A stretch of DNA of 64,000 bases, taken from the NCBI RefSeq assembly GCF_000153485.2, contig NC_018721.1, forward strand, positions 2,356,001-2,420,000, given 5' to 3'. Below are positions 43,701 through 54,788 of the stretch, in pieces. How positions within the stretch are numbered: position 1 is the stretch's first letter; each line of letters starts with the position of its first letter. Position numbers and translations under genes: made by a program. Source of the DNA: Psychroflexus torquis ATCC 700755. Lineage in GTDB: Bacteria > Bacteroidota > Bacteroidia > Flavobacteriales > Flavobacteriaceae. Below the pieces are notes generated by a model, which had not been told where the DNA came from, searched no databases, and saw nothing but the letters and a program-made list of their open reading frames with translations.

Positions 43701-44597
43701 ATGAAATTACAAAGATTATTTATTGTCCCAGCGGTCTTCGGATTGCTTTTGGGATCATGTGAAGCTGACAAAGTTACAAGCGAAGAGGTTTTGGATACCA
43801 ACCAAATTGATAACTCTGAAAGAATTATTTTAGGAGTCAATACATCAGAGACTCCCTCCAATTTAGATCAACCTACCTTAGACTTAATTTCTAAAAACCA
43901 TTTGAGTGCGTTGGGAGCCCAACGTGAAGAAATGGTTCTTCCTGGTGGTGAGAAGCGCGAGGTGATTCGAATTGAAGGAGATATCGTGATGTCTCTAGAG
44001 GAACTTAGCGGACTAGATTTCCAGGGTTATGAGGATATCCATAATAAACAATATAGTACTAACGCCTTAGTAAGTCCTCAAACTATAACTGTAATTGGTT
44101 ATACGGGTGGAAGTCAAGCCTTAACCTCTAACGAGAGAACAGCTTTGAGTTGGGCTATTGCAAATTATAACCGACTGAATTTGAATATCAATTTCAATCT
44201 TACTTTTGGAACCAACTATCAAAACAAAGATATGGTAGTCTATAATAATACTGTAAACAACCCTAGTGGTGCTGGAGGATCAGCAGGTTTTCCTAGTAAT
44301 GGAAATCCCAACAAATTTGTTCAGATTTTCGGGTTGAGTAACTACAATACCAACGTCATTGAGCACGTGATCACTCATGAAATTGGACATTCTGTAGGTT
44401 TTAGACACACTGATTTTTTTAGTCGCCAGAGTTGTGGACAAAATACCAATGAAGGAACCGCTGGTGTAGGTGCAAACTACATTCCGGGAACTCCACAAGG
44501 ATTTGATCCAACGTCTATCATGTTAGCCTGTTTTAGTAATAACGAAGATGGAGAGTTTAATTCTAACGACGTGACTGCTTTGAATTTCCTATACTAA
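43701..44597 (+). CDS. Dual-action HEIGH metallopeptidase lipoprotein (M57-like)
   Basis: 298 residues with a lipoprotein signal (PAVFGLLLGSCEADK). The zinc site HEIGHSVGFRHTDF (HExxHxxGxxH, near 227) and the following Met-turn-like PTSIMLACF are those of the M57/HEIGH family. The protease is probably displayed on the outer membrane or secreted. It stands alone, ends in a strong terminator and has a palindrome just upstream. Confidence 0.9.
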   Translation: MKLQRLFIVPAVFGLLLGSCEADKVTSEEVLDTNQIDNSERIILGVNTSETPSNLDQPTLDLISKNHLSALGAQREEMVLPGGEKREVIRIEGDIVMSLEELSGLDFQGYEDIHNKQYSTNALVSPQTITVIGYTGGSQALTSNERTALSWAIANYNRLNLNINFNLTFGTNYQNKDMVVYNNTVNNPSGAGGSAGFPSNGNPNKFVQIFGLSNYNTNVIEHVITHEIGHSVGFRHTDFFSRQSCGQNTNEGTAGVGANYIPGTPQGFDPTSIMLACFSNNEDGEFNSNDVTALNFLY

Positions 44598-44635
44598 GAA
44601 AAAGAGTATAGTTATTTTGAATTTAAGCCTTTAAG

Positions 44636-44664
44636 ACCGTCTCCAGAGTGGAGACGGTTTTTTT
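44636..44664 (+). terminator. Terminator after the HEIGH peptidase
   Basis: A perfect 9-bp stem, ACCGTCTCC with GGAGACGGT, around a 5-nt loop, followed by seven T. Confidence 0.92.
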
Positions 44665-44726
44665 ATGGGCAATCATCACGTATAAATTTGGGTATATTCT
44701 ATAGGGTAAATTTTAGTAAGCAGGTA

Positions 44727-45149
44727 TTAGATTTTCTCATAATCTAGACTTGGACCATCACACTGGTTCCACGTACTTGATAAGACATCATTAGAGCTAA
44801 AAAACAGATTTTCTTTTAAATCAGATTGGCAAGAGCCTATGATCTGACTCTCTTCTGCTTAGGTGAGCTCTAAACTTCCTTGGTCATCATTGAAACGGTA
44901 AGTTCCTGTAAGCTCTACAACGCTCTCTTCAGTTTCTCTGGTTTTTAAAAAGTTGCCATCTTCAAAAAAACGATAGGACTCTTGCCACTCCATATCCGAG
45001 CCTGTTGTTTCTGAATCTGGAATGCTTCCCGACATCTGGACGAGCTTCCAATCTCCTTCCAATGTAGCTTGAGTGACATCATCATCATCATCGTTGATAC
45101 ATGAGCATAAAATTGCAACAATAATTAAGGCTGAAAATTTGATTTTCAT
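44727..45149 (-). pseudogene. Lipocalin-like lipoprotein with in-frame stop
   Basis: The first 96 codons (to a TAA at 44859) encode a lipoprotein (FSALIIVAILCSCINDDDDD) with lipocalin-like WKLVQMSG and YRFFEDGNFLKTRETEE. Beyond the stop, the same frame stays open for 43 more codons (AEESQIIGSCQSDLKENLFF ... STWNQCDGPSLDYEKI) and ends at 44727. The extension is what intact relatives carry at their C-terminus, including the paired cysteines. So a single nonsense change has probably truncated the gene recently; a sequencing error is the other explanation. Confidence 0.7.
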
Positions 45150-45222
45150 AACTATTTGGTTTCTAAGAAGACTCTTTATATGTGGATAGGTTGCGTTGAA
45201 TCATTTTTTTATTAATATTTAT

Positions 45223-46308
45223 TTAATGAGCTTCTTGTGAAGAAGGAAGTTTTATTTTATGAAGGCTAAAGGTCATCGATGAGATATCAGCACCCACTTC
45301 ATTAATTCTGGAATTTGTGAAATAAAGATAGCCTTCATAAATACTAAAGGTATCTGCCCAACGGATCTGTTCCCCTTCTGCAAGGTCATGAATATTGCCT
45401 TCGGGTGTTCTATATTGAATTTTATGGTGTTCTAAGTCTGCAAAATAGAGGTTCCCCTCTCTATCGAAAATCATCCCATCGGGGGCGGCTGTTTTAGTTT
45501 CAAAGGTGACCTGATCTTCAATTGGTTCGTCGTCTTCGACTTTTAACGCATCCGTACTTATAGAATACAGGCTATACCCAGTGAGGGCATGATAAAATAG
45601 GCGTTCACTTTCAGTACTTAAAGCAATGCCATCAGAATGTATGGTGTTCTCCCATTTCTTTTCACCAAAAGTTAAATAGGATTGTTCTGCGGTGGTAGAG
45701 CTATGTTCGTTCAGTACTCTTCTGGTTTTTCCAGAATCAATATCTACAATTATCAATCCAGGATGGCCAGAATCTGTTATGTAGATTCTATTATTCTTCT
45801 TATCTACTCTAAGATCGTTGATATAAGAATCCTTATAATAGCTTGCCTCTTCTAATATATAAGTTTTAGACAAAGTATCTGTGGCTAAATCGAAAACGAA
45901 AATACGCGGAGCATCCATTACGTCCTGAAACAATTGACTTCTGGTATCCAAGGCATATAGCTTGTCCTCAAAAGCCAACACAGATTGAACTCCAATAAAT
46001 TTGTTTTCTGTAATAGGCTCGCCAATTTCCCAAGAATTCCAAAGGTCATTGGGATAGCTTTCAGGGTCAGAATTAGGAATTATTTCCACTACAGAATTTT
46101 TGACCCCTTTTCTCCATCTTGGAAAATTCACAAAAAGGCGTCCTTTATCAGTTGTAGTGACTCCAGTGACTTGTTGGCCTTTAAAACTTGCAACTTCTGT
46201 GATAGCATTAGAATTAGCTTTTTCATCCATTTTATTATCCCTTTCCTGCACATCTTTACAAGACAGAAGTAGAATAATAACTGAAAGGCTTAGTGTTTTT
46301 ATTTTCAT
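45223..46308 (-). CDS. Major royal jelly-type propeller lipoprotein
   Basis: About 361 residues from the ATG that opens MKIKTLSLSVIILLLSCKDV, a lipoprotein signal. The body is a six-bladed propeller of the royal-jelly/yellow family: VTGVTTTDKGRLFVNFPRW at the start, NRIYITDSGHPGLIIVD in the middle, SDGIALSTESERLFYHALTG near 235 and NLYFADLEHHKIQYRTPEG. Related proteins are lactonases or bind small amines; the reaction here is unknown. It is divergent from the GLPGLI gene. Confidence 0.87.
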   Translation of the reverse strand: MKIKTLSLSVIILLLSCKDVQERDNKMDEKANSNAITEVASFKGQQVTGVTTTDKGRLFVNFPRWRKGVKNSVVEIIPNSDPESYPNDLWNSWEIGEPITENKFIGVQSVLAFEDKLYALDTRSQLFQDVMDAPRIFVFDLATDTLSKTYILEEASYYKDSYINDLRVDKKNNRIYITDSGHPGLIIVDIDSGKTRRVLNEHSSTTAEQSYLTFGEKKWENTIHSDGIALSTESERLFYHALTGYSLYSISTDALKVEDDEPIEDQVTFETKTAAPDGMIFDREGNLYFADLEHHKIQYRTPEGNIHDLAEGEQIRWADTFSIYEGYLYFTNSRINEVGADISSMTFSLHKIKLPSSQEAH

Positions 46309-46468
46309 CTTTAATATTTTCAATATTTTAAAATATACAGAAGTTTAATTAAACTAAAAAGCTATCAGAACAAAAGCTGCTCCTTACTTTGTTAATATTT
46401 TTACAAAATAGGGTGACGCGTTTTGCATTATTCTACATTCGTTTGACATTTTATTTTAAAAACGCATT

Positions 46469-47314
46469 ATGAAATCAATTTTCTTAAAATTTAGTAGTCT
46501 AGTCTTCATTGCATTATTGTTATTTTCGCCTAATTTAAATGCTCAGGAGTTTCAGGGGCAAGCGATTTATTCTTCTAAAGCCAAGATGGAGTTAGGAAGT
46601 TTTGGAGCTAGAATGAGCGAAGGTCAAAAAAAACAAATTCAAGCCCGTTTAAAGAATAGATTGGAAAAGACGTATACTTTAGATTTCAATAAAGAAGAGT
46701 CTGTGTTTAATGAAGACGAGAAAATAGATGCGATTTCTGGAGCCACAGATTCTTGGGGTGATAATTTTACAAGAGGTGAGCAATACAAAAATGTAAAACA
46801 AAAGGCCCTAGTTCAAAGTCAAGAATTTTATGGCAAGAAATTTCTAGTGAAAGATAAGTTAGCAGCTATTGAATGGAAGCTGGGGGCTGAGTCTAAATCG
46901 ATAGGACAATATATGTGTTTTAAAGCAACGGCTTCAATACCAACCGATGAATTGGAGTGGTACAATTTTTCTTGGGGAGACTTAAGAGAAACGAATACTG
47001 AAGCTAAAACTGATTCAACAGCTGTTGAAACTGAAGAATTAGAGATCAAAACAACTGAGGTAGAAGCTTGGTACACACTTCAAATTCCAGTAAGCCATGG
47101 TCCTGGAGAATACTGGGGACTTCCTGGTCTTATTTTAGAGGTGAGTGCGGGAAATACTGTCATTTTGTGTTCTAAAATAGTCATAAATCCAGAAGAGGTG
47201 ATAGAGATTGAAGCTCCAGATAAAGGTAAAGAGATCACGAAAAATGATTATCAAGCAACGATTCAAGAGAAAATGCTTGAGATGAGAAACAATAGAGGCC
47301 GACCAAGAAGTTGA
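46469..47314 (+). CDS. GLPGLI family protein
   Basis: 281 residues with a signal peptide ending NLNAQ. The family motif appears as YWGLPGLILEVSAG near residue 212, preceded by the typical EAWYTLQIPVSHGPGEY. GLPGLI proteins are exported Bacteroidota proteins encoded next to an outer-membrane TonB-type protein, as here 49 bp downstream. Their function is unknown; a periplasmic or surface partner of that protein is the usual inference. Confidence 0.93.
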   Translation: MKSIFLKFSSLVFIALLLFSPNLNAQEFQGQAIYSSKAKMELGSFGARMSEGQKKQIQARLKNRLEKTYTLDFNKEESVFNEDEKIDAISGATDSWGDNFTRGEQYKNVKQKALVQSQEFYGKKFLVKDKLAAIEWKLGAESKSIGQYMCFKATASIPTDELEWYNFSWGDLRETNTEAKTDSTAVETEELEIKTTEVEAWYTLQIPVSHGPGEYWGLPGLILEVSAGNTVILCSKIVINPEEVIEIEAPDKGKEITKNDYQATIQEKMLEMRNNRGRPRS

Positions 47315-47363
47315 TCCAAATTAAATTGATAGATAAAACTCAACTTACACCTCACACAAATTT

Positions 47364-50078
47364 ATGAATAAAATATTTTGTGTTGCATTACTTCTTGCAA
47401 CCACCTGCACTTTTGCCCAAGTTAAATTACAAGGTGTCGTTAAAGATAGCTTACAAACTCCTTTGGAGTTAGCCAATGTAGTAGCTATAAATCAAGCAAC
47501 AAGTGGTCTGGAGTCTTATGGTATTACGGATGCTAATGGTAATTTTAAATTACAGCTTGGTAAAAATGGCAGCTATAAAATACAAGTGAGTTACATTGGT
47601 ATGAAGACTTTTGAAGAGGTTTTGACCACTGATGAAAATGATATTACAAAAGTGTACACCCTTCAAACAGATAAATCTCTAGATGAAGTGGAGATAAGTT
47701 ACGAAATGCCCGTGACCATTAGAGGAGATACTCTTATTTACAATGCGGATTCTTTTAGCGATGGTACCGAACGAAAGCTGGAAGATATCCTTGAAAATTT
47801 ACCAGGGGTAGAGATTAATGAAAACGGCCAGATCGAAGTAGAAGGGAAAGTGGTGAATAAGCTCATGGTAAACGGCAAAGATTTTTTTGATGGGGACACC
47901 AAATTAGCTATAAAAAACATTCCTTCGAAAGCTGTCGATAAGATCCAAGTCTTGAGAAATTATTCTGAAGTGGGCCAGCTAAGTGGGGTGAGAAATAACC
48001 AAGATAATGTGGCGATGAATATCAAACTGAAAGATGGAAAGGAAAGCTTTTGGTTTGGTAATATAACTGCAGCAGCAGGAACATCTCCAGAGGATGAGTT
48101 GTATTTGGTTCAGCCCAAATTATTCTATTACAGTCCCAAGTACAGCCTTAATTTTATAGGAGACATAAATAATACGGGAGAAGCTGCCCTAACGCGAAGG
48201 GATATTAGAGGTTTTGGTGGAGGTTTTAGGGCCCCAAGTAGTAATAGTGGAACTAGTATAAATCTTGGAGATAACAGTCTTAATTTCTTAACCAATCAAG
48301 ACAATGCCCTTAAAATAGAAAATAAATTGGCCACCGGTAACTTTAGTTATTCTCCAAAGCAGTCTTTAGACTTGAGTGGATTTCTTATTTACAATACCAG
48401 TCGCATTCTATCCAAAGAAAACAGTTTTGTCCAATATACCAATTCAGATCTTGGTATTCCCGATGAACGAACAGAGCAATCTAGTGAAGAACGGTCTAAC
48501 CAAGGCTTATTAAAACTTAGCGCCTCTTACAAACCAAACTTCAATAATCAATTAGACTATGATGTTTTGGCGCGTGTTTCTGAGGATTCTCAAGACCAAA
48601 ACATACTTTCTTCAGTCATAGGAAATACAACCCAAGTGGATGAGGTTAACCCTTACAGTATTAATCAAAATTTAAATTATTACTATACGCTTAATGAAAA
48701 TAATATTTTTGCTTTGGAGGCTCAGCATTTGATAAAAGATGAAGATCCATTTTACAATGCTCGTTTAGGGAATGACCCAAATAGCGAAGACCCCTTCGAT
48801 ACCACAGCAGAAGCCATAGGTCTGGATACCTCACTGCAAACCTACAATTTGACGCAAGACAGGCGTATCAAGTCCAATCAGTTGGATGCTAAATTGGACT
48901 ACTACAATATCCTCAATACGAAAAGCAATATCAATTTTACATTGGGGACTATCTTAAGTCGTCAAGACTTCAATTCTGATATCTTTCAATTTCTTGATGA
49001 TGGGTCTCAATTTGCACCCACACCAACTTTCAATAATGGGCGGGCTACTAACGATGTACAGTATAATTTTAGCGATATTTATTTAGGAGTCCATTATCGG
49101 GTGAAAGTGGGCAAATTCACATTTACTCCCGGCTTTTCTGTTCATGCTTATGGAAACAAGAACACACAATTTGGAGTGACTTACGAGGATAATTTCTTTA
49201 GGTTTTTACCAGATTTTGAAACTCGAATTCAGTTTAAGAAGAGTGAGTCTTTGACTTTGAAATATGATATGCGTAATCAATTTACGGATGTGACAAGATT
49301 GGCTGAAGGTCTAGTATTGAACAGCTTCAATAGTATTCAATTTGGGGAGCCTGAACTCCAAAATGCCTTGTCCAATAACATAAGTTTATTGTACAGCAGT
49401 TTCAACCTTTTCAACTATACCAATGTGTTTGCCAGAGCAGCATATTCCAGTAATATCGATCAAATACGGAGCTTAACAAACTTTGAGAATGTTATCCGAA
49501 CCAGCACTTTCTTCAATTCTAGTTTTGCAGATGAAAACGTGAGTGTCTTTGGGCGTGTTCAGCGAACCTTTGGGAAAGTAAGAGCAACAATCAACACTAG
49601 TTTTAACTATAGTAAAATCAACCAGTTTATCCAAGGTTTGCAATCGCTTAATGAAGGCTTCACCCAAACTTATACCCCTGGGATTCGTACAAACTTTAAA
49701 GTAGCTCCAAATGTGAGTTTTAATTACCGCTACAGCATCACTAATAATGACCAAGGAAGCCGAGAGACCAAGTTTATAACAAACGCTCCTTCCATAGACT
49801 TCGACGCTTATATCTGGAAAAAGGTGACTTTCCGGACCAATTATTCTTATACCAACCAAGACCTCGGTAATGGTGAGTCACAGTCTTTCCAAAACTGGGA
49901 TGCTAGCCTTTCTTACAGAAAAGATAGAGATGCTAAGTGGGAATACGAAATTAAAGCAACTAATCTTTTGGATATCGATTCTCAGGTTAGGAACAGCGCA
50001 AATAATATTTCTGTATTTAGCTCAGAAACCTTTATTCAGCCTAGATTTGTCACGTTTAGGTTTGTGTATACCTTGTAA
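47364..50078 (+). CDS. TonB-dependent receptor-like outer-membrane protein (GLPGLI partner)
   Basis: 904 residues. A signal peptide (MNKIFCVALLLATTCTFAQ) is followed by a CarboxypepD_reg-like domain (VKLQGVVKDSLQTPLELANV, about 20-100), a plug-like domain (LEDILENLPGVEINENGQIEV, about 130-215) and a long beta-barrel ending RFVTFRFVYTL with a terminal aromatic strand region. It matches the outer-membrane family that pairs with GLPGLI proteins. It probably handles a substrate at the outer membrane, but the ligand is unknown. Confidence 0.9.
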   Translation: MNKIFCVALLLATTCTFAQVKLQGVVKDSLQTPLELANVVAINQATSGLESYGITDANGNFKLQLGKNGSYKIQVSYIGMKTFEEVLTTDENDITKVYTLQTDKSLDEVEISYEMPVTIRGDTLIYNADSFSDGTERKLEDILENLPGVEINENGQIEVEGKVVNKLMVNGKDFFDGDTKLAIKNIPSKAVDKIQVLRNYSEVGQLSGVRNNQDNVAMNIKLKDGKESFWFGNITAAAGTSPEDELYLVQPKLFYYSPKYSLNFIGDINNTGEAALTRRDIRGFGGGFRAPSSNSGTSINLGDNSLNFLTNQDNALKIENKLATGNFSYSPKQSLDLSGFLIYNTSRILSKENSFVQYTNSDLGIPDERTEQSSEERSNQGLLKLSASYKPNFNNQLDYDVLARVSEDSQDQNILSSVIGNTTQVDEVNPYSINQNLNYYYTLNENNIFALEAQHLIKDEDPFYNARLGNDPNSEDPFDTTAEAIGLDTSLQTYNLTQDRRIKSNQLDAKLDYYNILNTKSNINFTLGTILSRQDFNSDIFQFLDDGSQFAPTPTFNNGRATNDVQYNFSDIYLGVHYRVKVGKFTFTPGFSVHAYGNKNTQFGVTYEDNFFRFLPDFETRIQFKKSESLTLKYDMRNQFTDVTRLAEGLVLNSFNSIQFGEPELQNALSNNISLLYSSFNLFNYTNVFARAAYSSNIDQIRSLTNFENVIRTSTFFNSSFADENVSVFGRVQRTFGKVRATINTSFNYSKINQFIQGLQSLNEGFTQTYTPGIRTNFKVAPNVSFNYRYSITNNDQGSRETKFITNAPSIDFDAYIWKKVTFRTNYSYTNQDLGNGESQSFQNWDASLSYRKDRDAKWEYEIKATNLLDIDSQVRNSANNISVFSSETFIQPRFVTFRFVYTL

Positions 50079-50118
50079 TATATAGAGTTAGCGGTTAAGA
50101 CTCTGTTTTACCCAAAAA

Positions 50119-50157
50119 AAAGAGCAACTTATCAAGAATATCCTGAAATTGCTCTTT
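50119..50157. terminator. Bidirectional terminator
   Basis: AAAGAGCAA pairs with TTGCTCTTT across a 21-nt loop, flanked by A on the left and T on the right, between two converging genes. Confidence 0.7.
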
Positions 50158-50202
50158 ATTTAATTTGCTAATTAAGACCTCTATAAAACTATTTTTTCCA
50201 CC

Positions 50203-51471
50203 TTAGAATTTATATCCAAGCAAAAATTGAAATCTGGTTGTTGTGCTGCTTAACTCTATATATTTAGAAATTCCAGTTCCTATTTCAGTTCTAACTTCGA
50301 AAGAATATCTCTTGTACGTTAGTCCGGTTCCAAATAGAACCCCTTGCTCATAGTTTCTTGTTAAAGGAAGAGCTCTTCCTTCAACTATGCTCACCCTGGA
50401 ATTAAAAACAATTTCTTCTTTCAGATAATTAGTTTCACTTATTGAGAAGCCATTAGAAACACCCGCATTTACATAGATGAACATATTACCAACAGGGTAT
50501 TTAAGACGTACTAAAGTGTTGAGTTTTATATAGGAATAAGCAAATTCTGTAGTCGTTGTGCTAAAATTATTCTCACCACTTAAAACCTCTTTAAACTGAT
50601 TTTCAACATTATAACTAGAGTAAAATAACTCACTATTTATAGACCATTTGTGTTGATATTTAGGGAAGATCAAGTCTAAAAATATCCCTCCTGCAAAATT
50701 TACAGACTGTGGATAGTCTACACGAGTAAGCTCTGGAAATTCGGAACCACTTAATTTTAAAGAAGTTAAAGAGGCTCCAACGAGGGCACCCACTTCAATA
50801 ATTAATTTCTTTCGTTCTTTCTGGAAAGTTATGTCAACGGATGTACATTCATTATAATATCTAAAGAGCCGGAATAAACTCCCCTCCGTATATGAGGTGT
50901 TCTTAAGCTTAGAGCTTATAGTGGGGCAATCTTTAAGATATAAAGTCAATTGACCTAGATATCTATTGTTTTCGACAATTACATTTTTACCAGTTGTTCC
51001 TTGTTCTTGTATATACTTTTTATGAACTAATAAATCAAACTTTCCATCTCTTTTTATGTAATAATTTTGTCGTGAGTCTTTGTTTTTATAGTAAAATAAT
51101 TCTTTATCACCTCGAATTAAGACTTGCAGAAACGTCGTATCAATTTTAATATTTAGTTGTGTAGAAGTCTTAAGTTCATTGGTGCTTAGTTTTGTCACTT
51201 CTGTTTCTACAATTCCACTGGAATATATTTGATCTTCTACTCCAAATTCAATGATATCCAAAGGTTTATATGCCACTGGATTATTTATGGTATTAGATTT
51301 AAATTTTATTTCATCTGGTGTTTTATCCCAATCTCTAAAATCTATAGTTCCGTTAATGGTGTCTTTATTTTTCTTGATAATGTAGCCAGGAAGATAATTC
51401 TGTTGAGAATAGGATGGCGAAAATACAAGGGTTAATAATAATACCATTGTAAATTTTGTAAGCGTTTTCAT
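50203..51471 (-). CDS. Exported protein with C-terminal barrel-like region
   Basis: 422 residues with a signal peptide (MKTLTKFTMVLLLTLVFSPSYSQ). The N-terminal half (YLPGYIIKKNKDTINGTIDF onward) is a common Bacteroidota domain of unknown function. Two cysteines lie near 180-210 (DCPTIS and NECTSVD). The C-terminal half alternates strands and ends FQFLLGYKF, as in outer-membrane barrels. The function is unknown. Confidence 0.78.
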   Translation of the reverse strand: MKTLTKFTMVLLLTLVFSPSYSQQNYLPGYIIKKNKDTINGTIDFRDWDKTPDEIKFKSNTINNPVAYKPLDIIEFGVEDQIYSSGIVETEVTKLSTNELKTSTQLNIKIDTTFLQVLIRGDKELFYYKNKDSRQNYYIKRDGKFDLLVHKKYIQEQGTTGKNVIVENNRYLGQLTLYLKDCPTISSKLKNTSYTEGSLFRLFRYYNECTSVDITFQKERKKLIIEVGALVGASLTSLKLSGSEFPELTRVDYPQSVNFAGGIFLDLIFPKYQHKWSINSELFYSSYNVENQFKEVLSGENNFSTTTTEFAYSYIKLNTLVRLKYPVGNMFIYVNAGVSNGFSISETNYLKEEIVFNSRVSIVEGRALPLTRNYEQGVLFGTGLTYKRYSFEVRTEIGTGISKYIELSSTTTRFQFLLGYKF

Positions 51472-52034
51472 ACGTTTTTTAAATTATAGATTGTTTTTAG
51501 TTAATGTTGCAAAAGCCAAATTTTAGGTAATATGTAATAGTCATGGTTGAGAGTCCGATAATACAAAATTTGTTCTTTATTAATTTTTTTTGAATCAAAT
51601 AACGTCTTTTACTCCACAGAATCATAGCTGATGATGCAGTTTTAATTCTATTTTTAAATTTAAAAGGCAAGTGTCCTGTGCCTTTTGCTCACCGAATCCT
51701 CGGAAAGTACAAGCCCAAAACTATTATCAATTTATCAACACAAGGTAGCAGATTAGCGAAGGCTTGACATAAACCTATAGTCTTGGCATAAGAACCAATT
51801 TTAAGGTGGCTTCATTTTTTATCGTTTGAAGTGTCTTGTCCTGAAATATGTTAAGATTAAAATCAATCTACGTGGTTAATTCATAGACTTTATTTAGTGT
51901 TAAGAAATTTAAAGAGACCTAGAATCTTATTTTACTGTACTATTTGACCGTTTATTTAATTACAGTAGCAAAAAAAAATTAAGATCCTTTATACAATATT
52001 TAAAAGGCAATCTGGGATGAAGTATTCTTTAGAA
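51472..52034. other. Gap before uvrA-like gene
   Basis: About 560 bp of AT-rich DNA with scattered stop codons in all frames. No gene, RNA, terminator or repeat was recognised. Confidence 0.5.
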
Positions 52035-54572
52035 TTATGGGTGACCGTTTAATGTTTTTGATAAATAAATTGCGGTTTTGCTGAGTTTGTTTTTGGCAAC
52101 TTCGTTTGGAGTGCCTTCTGCTACCACTTTTCCACCTTTTTTTCCTGCTCCAGGACCTATGTCGATAACCCAATCACTTCCAGCAACTACCTGCATATCG
52201 TGTTCTACTACAATTACAGTATTCCCAGCATCCACCAATCTAGCCAATTGGAGTTGTAATTTTTCTACATCTGTTGGGTGTAAGCCCGTAGTGGGTTCAT
52301 CTAAAATATAAAGTGTATTTCCCCGGCTTAGTCGTTGGAGTTCCGTAGCAAGTTTAATTCGCTGTGCTTCTCCGCCGGAAAGCTCAGTTGCTGGCTGGCC
52401 CAAACGTAAATAACCCAAACCTACTTCCTGCAACACCTTGAGGGGACGACTGACTCGGTCTTCTTTTTCAAAAAACACGGCTGCTTTATCTACGGTCATG
52501 TCAAGAACTTGGTTGATATTTTTTTCGTGATACGTAACTTCCAAGGTTTCGGGATTATACCGCGCACCTTCACAAACTGGACAGGGCGCATAGACACTTG
52601 GTAAAAAGAGTAGTTCAACCATCACAAAACCTTCACCATCACAATTGGGACAACGACCTTTACCCACATTAAATGAAAAGCGACCGGCATTATAGTGGCG
52701 TGCTTTTGCTAATTTTGTTGAAGCAAATAATTTCCGTACAACATCAAACAAGCCAGTATAGGTTGCCAGATTAGAGCGCGGTGTTCTCCCAATGGGTTTC
52801 TGATTGACCACCACCATGCGTTTGATACCTTCTGAACCCGCGATGATTTCTCCACCTAGCGTCTCTACGGTATCTTTTTGTAAGACCTCTTCGTCTTCTT
52901 CTTTAAAAAGGCCCTTTCCTAATTTTATGGACATTAATTCAACTAATACTTGACTCACTAAGCTGCTTTTGCCTGAGCCTGAAACTCCAGTGACACTCGT
53001 TAGAACTCCTAAAGGAAATGATACTCCAAGATCTGTTAAATTATTTCTGGTTACTCCACTTAATTTCAACCAGCTACTAGGCTTTCGGGGTGTGGTCTTT
53101 TTAAAAGGCAGATCATTAAAAAGATGTTCTCTGGTTTTGGACCGTTTACTGTCTTTTAAACCGGCCGGTGGTCCACTGTATAAAATTTCACCACCACCTT
53201 CGCCAGCATCCGGACCTACATCTACAATCCAGTCGGCATGACGAATCACATCTAACTCATGTTCAACAACAAATAGTGAATTACCAGAAGCTTTTAATCT
53301 ATCCAGAGTTTTTAGTAAAGCTTCCGTGTCAGCAGGGTGCAATCCTGCAGAAGGCTCGTCTAATACATACACCACACCAAACAAATTACTCCGCACTTGG
53401 GTCGCTAGTCTTAACCGCTGATGTTCCCCTGGGGAAAGAGAAGGTGTGCTGCGCTCCAAGGATAAATAGCCTAAGCCCAATTCCAATAAAACAATGACTC
53501 TCGCCACTAGATCTTCGGCGATTCTTTGAGCTACTATTGCTTTTTCCTGATGCTGTTTGGTTAATTTAAGCAAAGCAGGCGCCTTGCCATCACCATAAGG
53601 AGCAAAAATAGAAAGTAATTTCTCTAGAGGTAATCTCGAAATGTCGGCAATATCATAACCAGCAAAAGTCACAGAAAGCGATTCGCGACGTAAACGTTTA
53701 CCCTTACAGGAATCGCATTCGCTACTGATCATGTACTGCAACACACGTTTTTTCATCAACGTACTTTGCGTATTTGCAAAAGTGTGCAGAACATGTCTTT
53801 TCGCACCCGTATACGTGCCCTTATAACTAGGTTCAGTTTTACTTTTGATGGCAAGTTTTACGTCGTCTCGGCTTAAGTCACGATATACAGGTACCTGTGG
53901 GCGTTCGTTTGTAAATAAGATCCAGTCGCGATCTTTTTTGGGAAGATCTTTCCAAGGGATATCCACATTATAGCCGAGAGTGGTCAAAATGTCGCGAAGG
54001 TTTTTCCCTTGCCAAGCTGGGGGCCATGCCGCTATGGCTTTTTCTCTTATCGTTAAGGAATCATCGGGGACCATGCTTTTTTCAGTGACTTGGTGTATTT
54101 CACCCAATCCATGGCATTTAGGGCAAACTCCTTCTGGTGTGTTGGTTGAAAATGAATCAGCATATAAAAGAGGCTGTCCGTCTGGATAATCACCAGCACG
54201 GGAATATAACATGCGTAACAAGTTAGACAATGTAGTCACGGAGCCAACTGAGGATCGCGTAGTGCCTGAACCTCTTTGCTGCTGTAGAGCAACGGCTGGG
54301 GGAAGACCTTCGATTTTGTCGACTTCTGGGATAGGCATTTGATGGAAAAGTCGGCGGGCGTACGGCGAAACAGACTCAAGATACCTCCGCTCAGCTTCGG
54401 CATACAGAGTGCCAAAAGCAAGCGATGACTTACCTGATCCTGAAACCCCGGTAAATACGACTAATGCATCGCGGGGAATATCTAAAGTTACATTCTTAAG
54501 ATTATGTTGGCGTGCTCCATGTATACCTACAAAGCCCTGTTTTTGTGTCTTATTTTCATTCGGTTGTCCCAT
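52035..54572 (-). CDS. Class II UvrA-like ABC ATPase
   Basis: 845 residues, about 100 fewer than housekeeping UvrA. Two ABC modules: Walker [19 protein letters not shown] (near 43) and [15 protein letters not shown] (near 530), signatures [12 protein letters not shown] and [12 protein letters not shown], and both Walker B/D-loops ([12 protein letters not shown] and [12 protein letters not shown]). Zinc-module CxxC pairs are present ([30 protein letters not shown]). The length fits class II UvrA, which lacks the UvrB-binding domain and is linked to tolerance of DNA-damaging compounds. The gene is visibly GC-richer than its neighbours, which suggests transfer. Confidence 0.9.
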   Translation of the reverse strand: MGQPNENKTQKQGFVGIHGARQHNLKNVTLDIPRDALVVFTGVSGSGKSSLAFGTLYAEAERRYLESVSPYARRLFHQMPIPEVDKIEGLPPAVALQQQRGSGTTRSSVGSVTTLSNLLRMLYSRAGDYPDGQPLLYADSFSTNTPEGVCPKCHGLGEIHQVTEKSMVPDDSLTIREKAIAAWPPAWQGKNLRDILTTLGYNVDIPWKDLPKKDRDWILFTNERPQVPVYRDLSRDDVKLAIKSKTEPSYKGTYTGAKRHVLHTFANTQSTLMKKRVLQYMISSECDSCKGKRLRRESLSVTFAGYDIADISRLPLEKLLSIFAPYGDGKAPALLKLTKQHQEKAIVAQRIAEDLVARVIVLLELGLGYLSLERSTPSLSPGEHQRLRLATQVRSNLFGVVYVLDEPSAGLHPADTEALLKTLDRLKASGNSLFVVEHELDVIRHADWIVDVGPDAGEGGGEILYSGPPAGLKDSKRSKTREHLFNDLPFKKTTPRKPSSWLKLSGVTRNNLTDLGVSFPLGVLTSVTGVSGSGKSSLVSQVLVELMSIKLGKGLFKEEDEEVLQKDTVETLGGEIIAGSEGIKRMVVVNQKPIGRTPRSNLATYTGLFDVVRKLFASTKLAKARHYNAGRFSFNVGKGRCPNCDGEGFVMVELLFLPSVYAPCPVCEGARYNPETLEVTYHEKNINQVLDMTVDKAAVFFEKEDRVSRPLKVLQEVGLGYLRLGQPATELSGGEAQRIKLATELQRLSRGNTLYILDEPTTGLHPTDVEKLQLQLARLVDAGNTVIVVEHDMQVVAGSDWVIDIGPGAGKKGGKVVAEGTPNEVAKNKLSKTAIYLSKTLNGHP

Positions 54573-54788
54573 GCGCGTCCTAGATCAAAAAATATACCAA
54601 GACCTTACTTATAGCATTCAAGTTTAGAGGTCATTTATTCTAATGATTAAGGGTCTTGTTCTTACGGAGACAAACACTTTATAGGCTAAGCACAGATCCG
54701 AATTTTTAAATTTTCTCAATAATCCAAATTTAAAAATTTGATGATCTTCGTAAACACACCTTAGACTTTAAATATGTTACTTTTCGTC

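Noticed and set aside
52078-54189. Open frames on the plus strand opposite the UvrA-like gene
   Set aside because: Shadow frames caused by its lower AT content; their translations have no family features.
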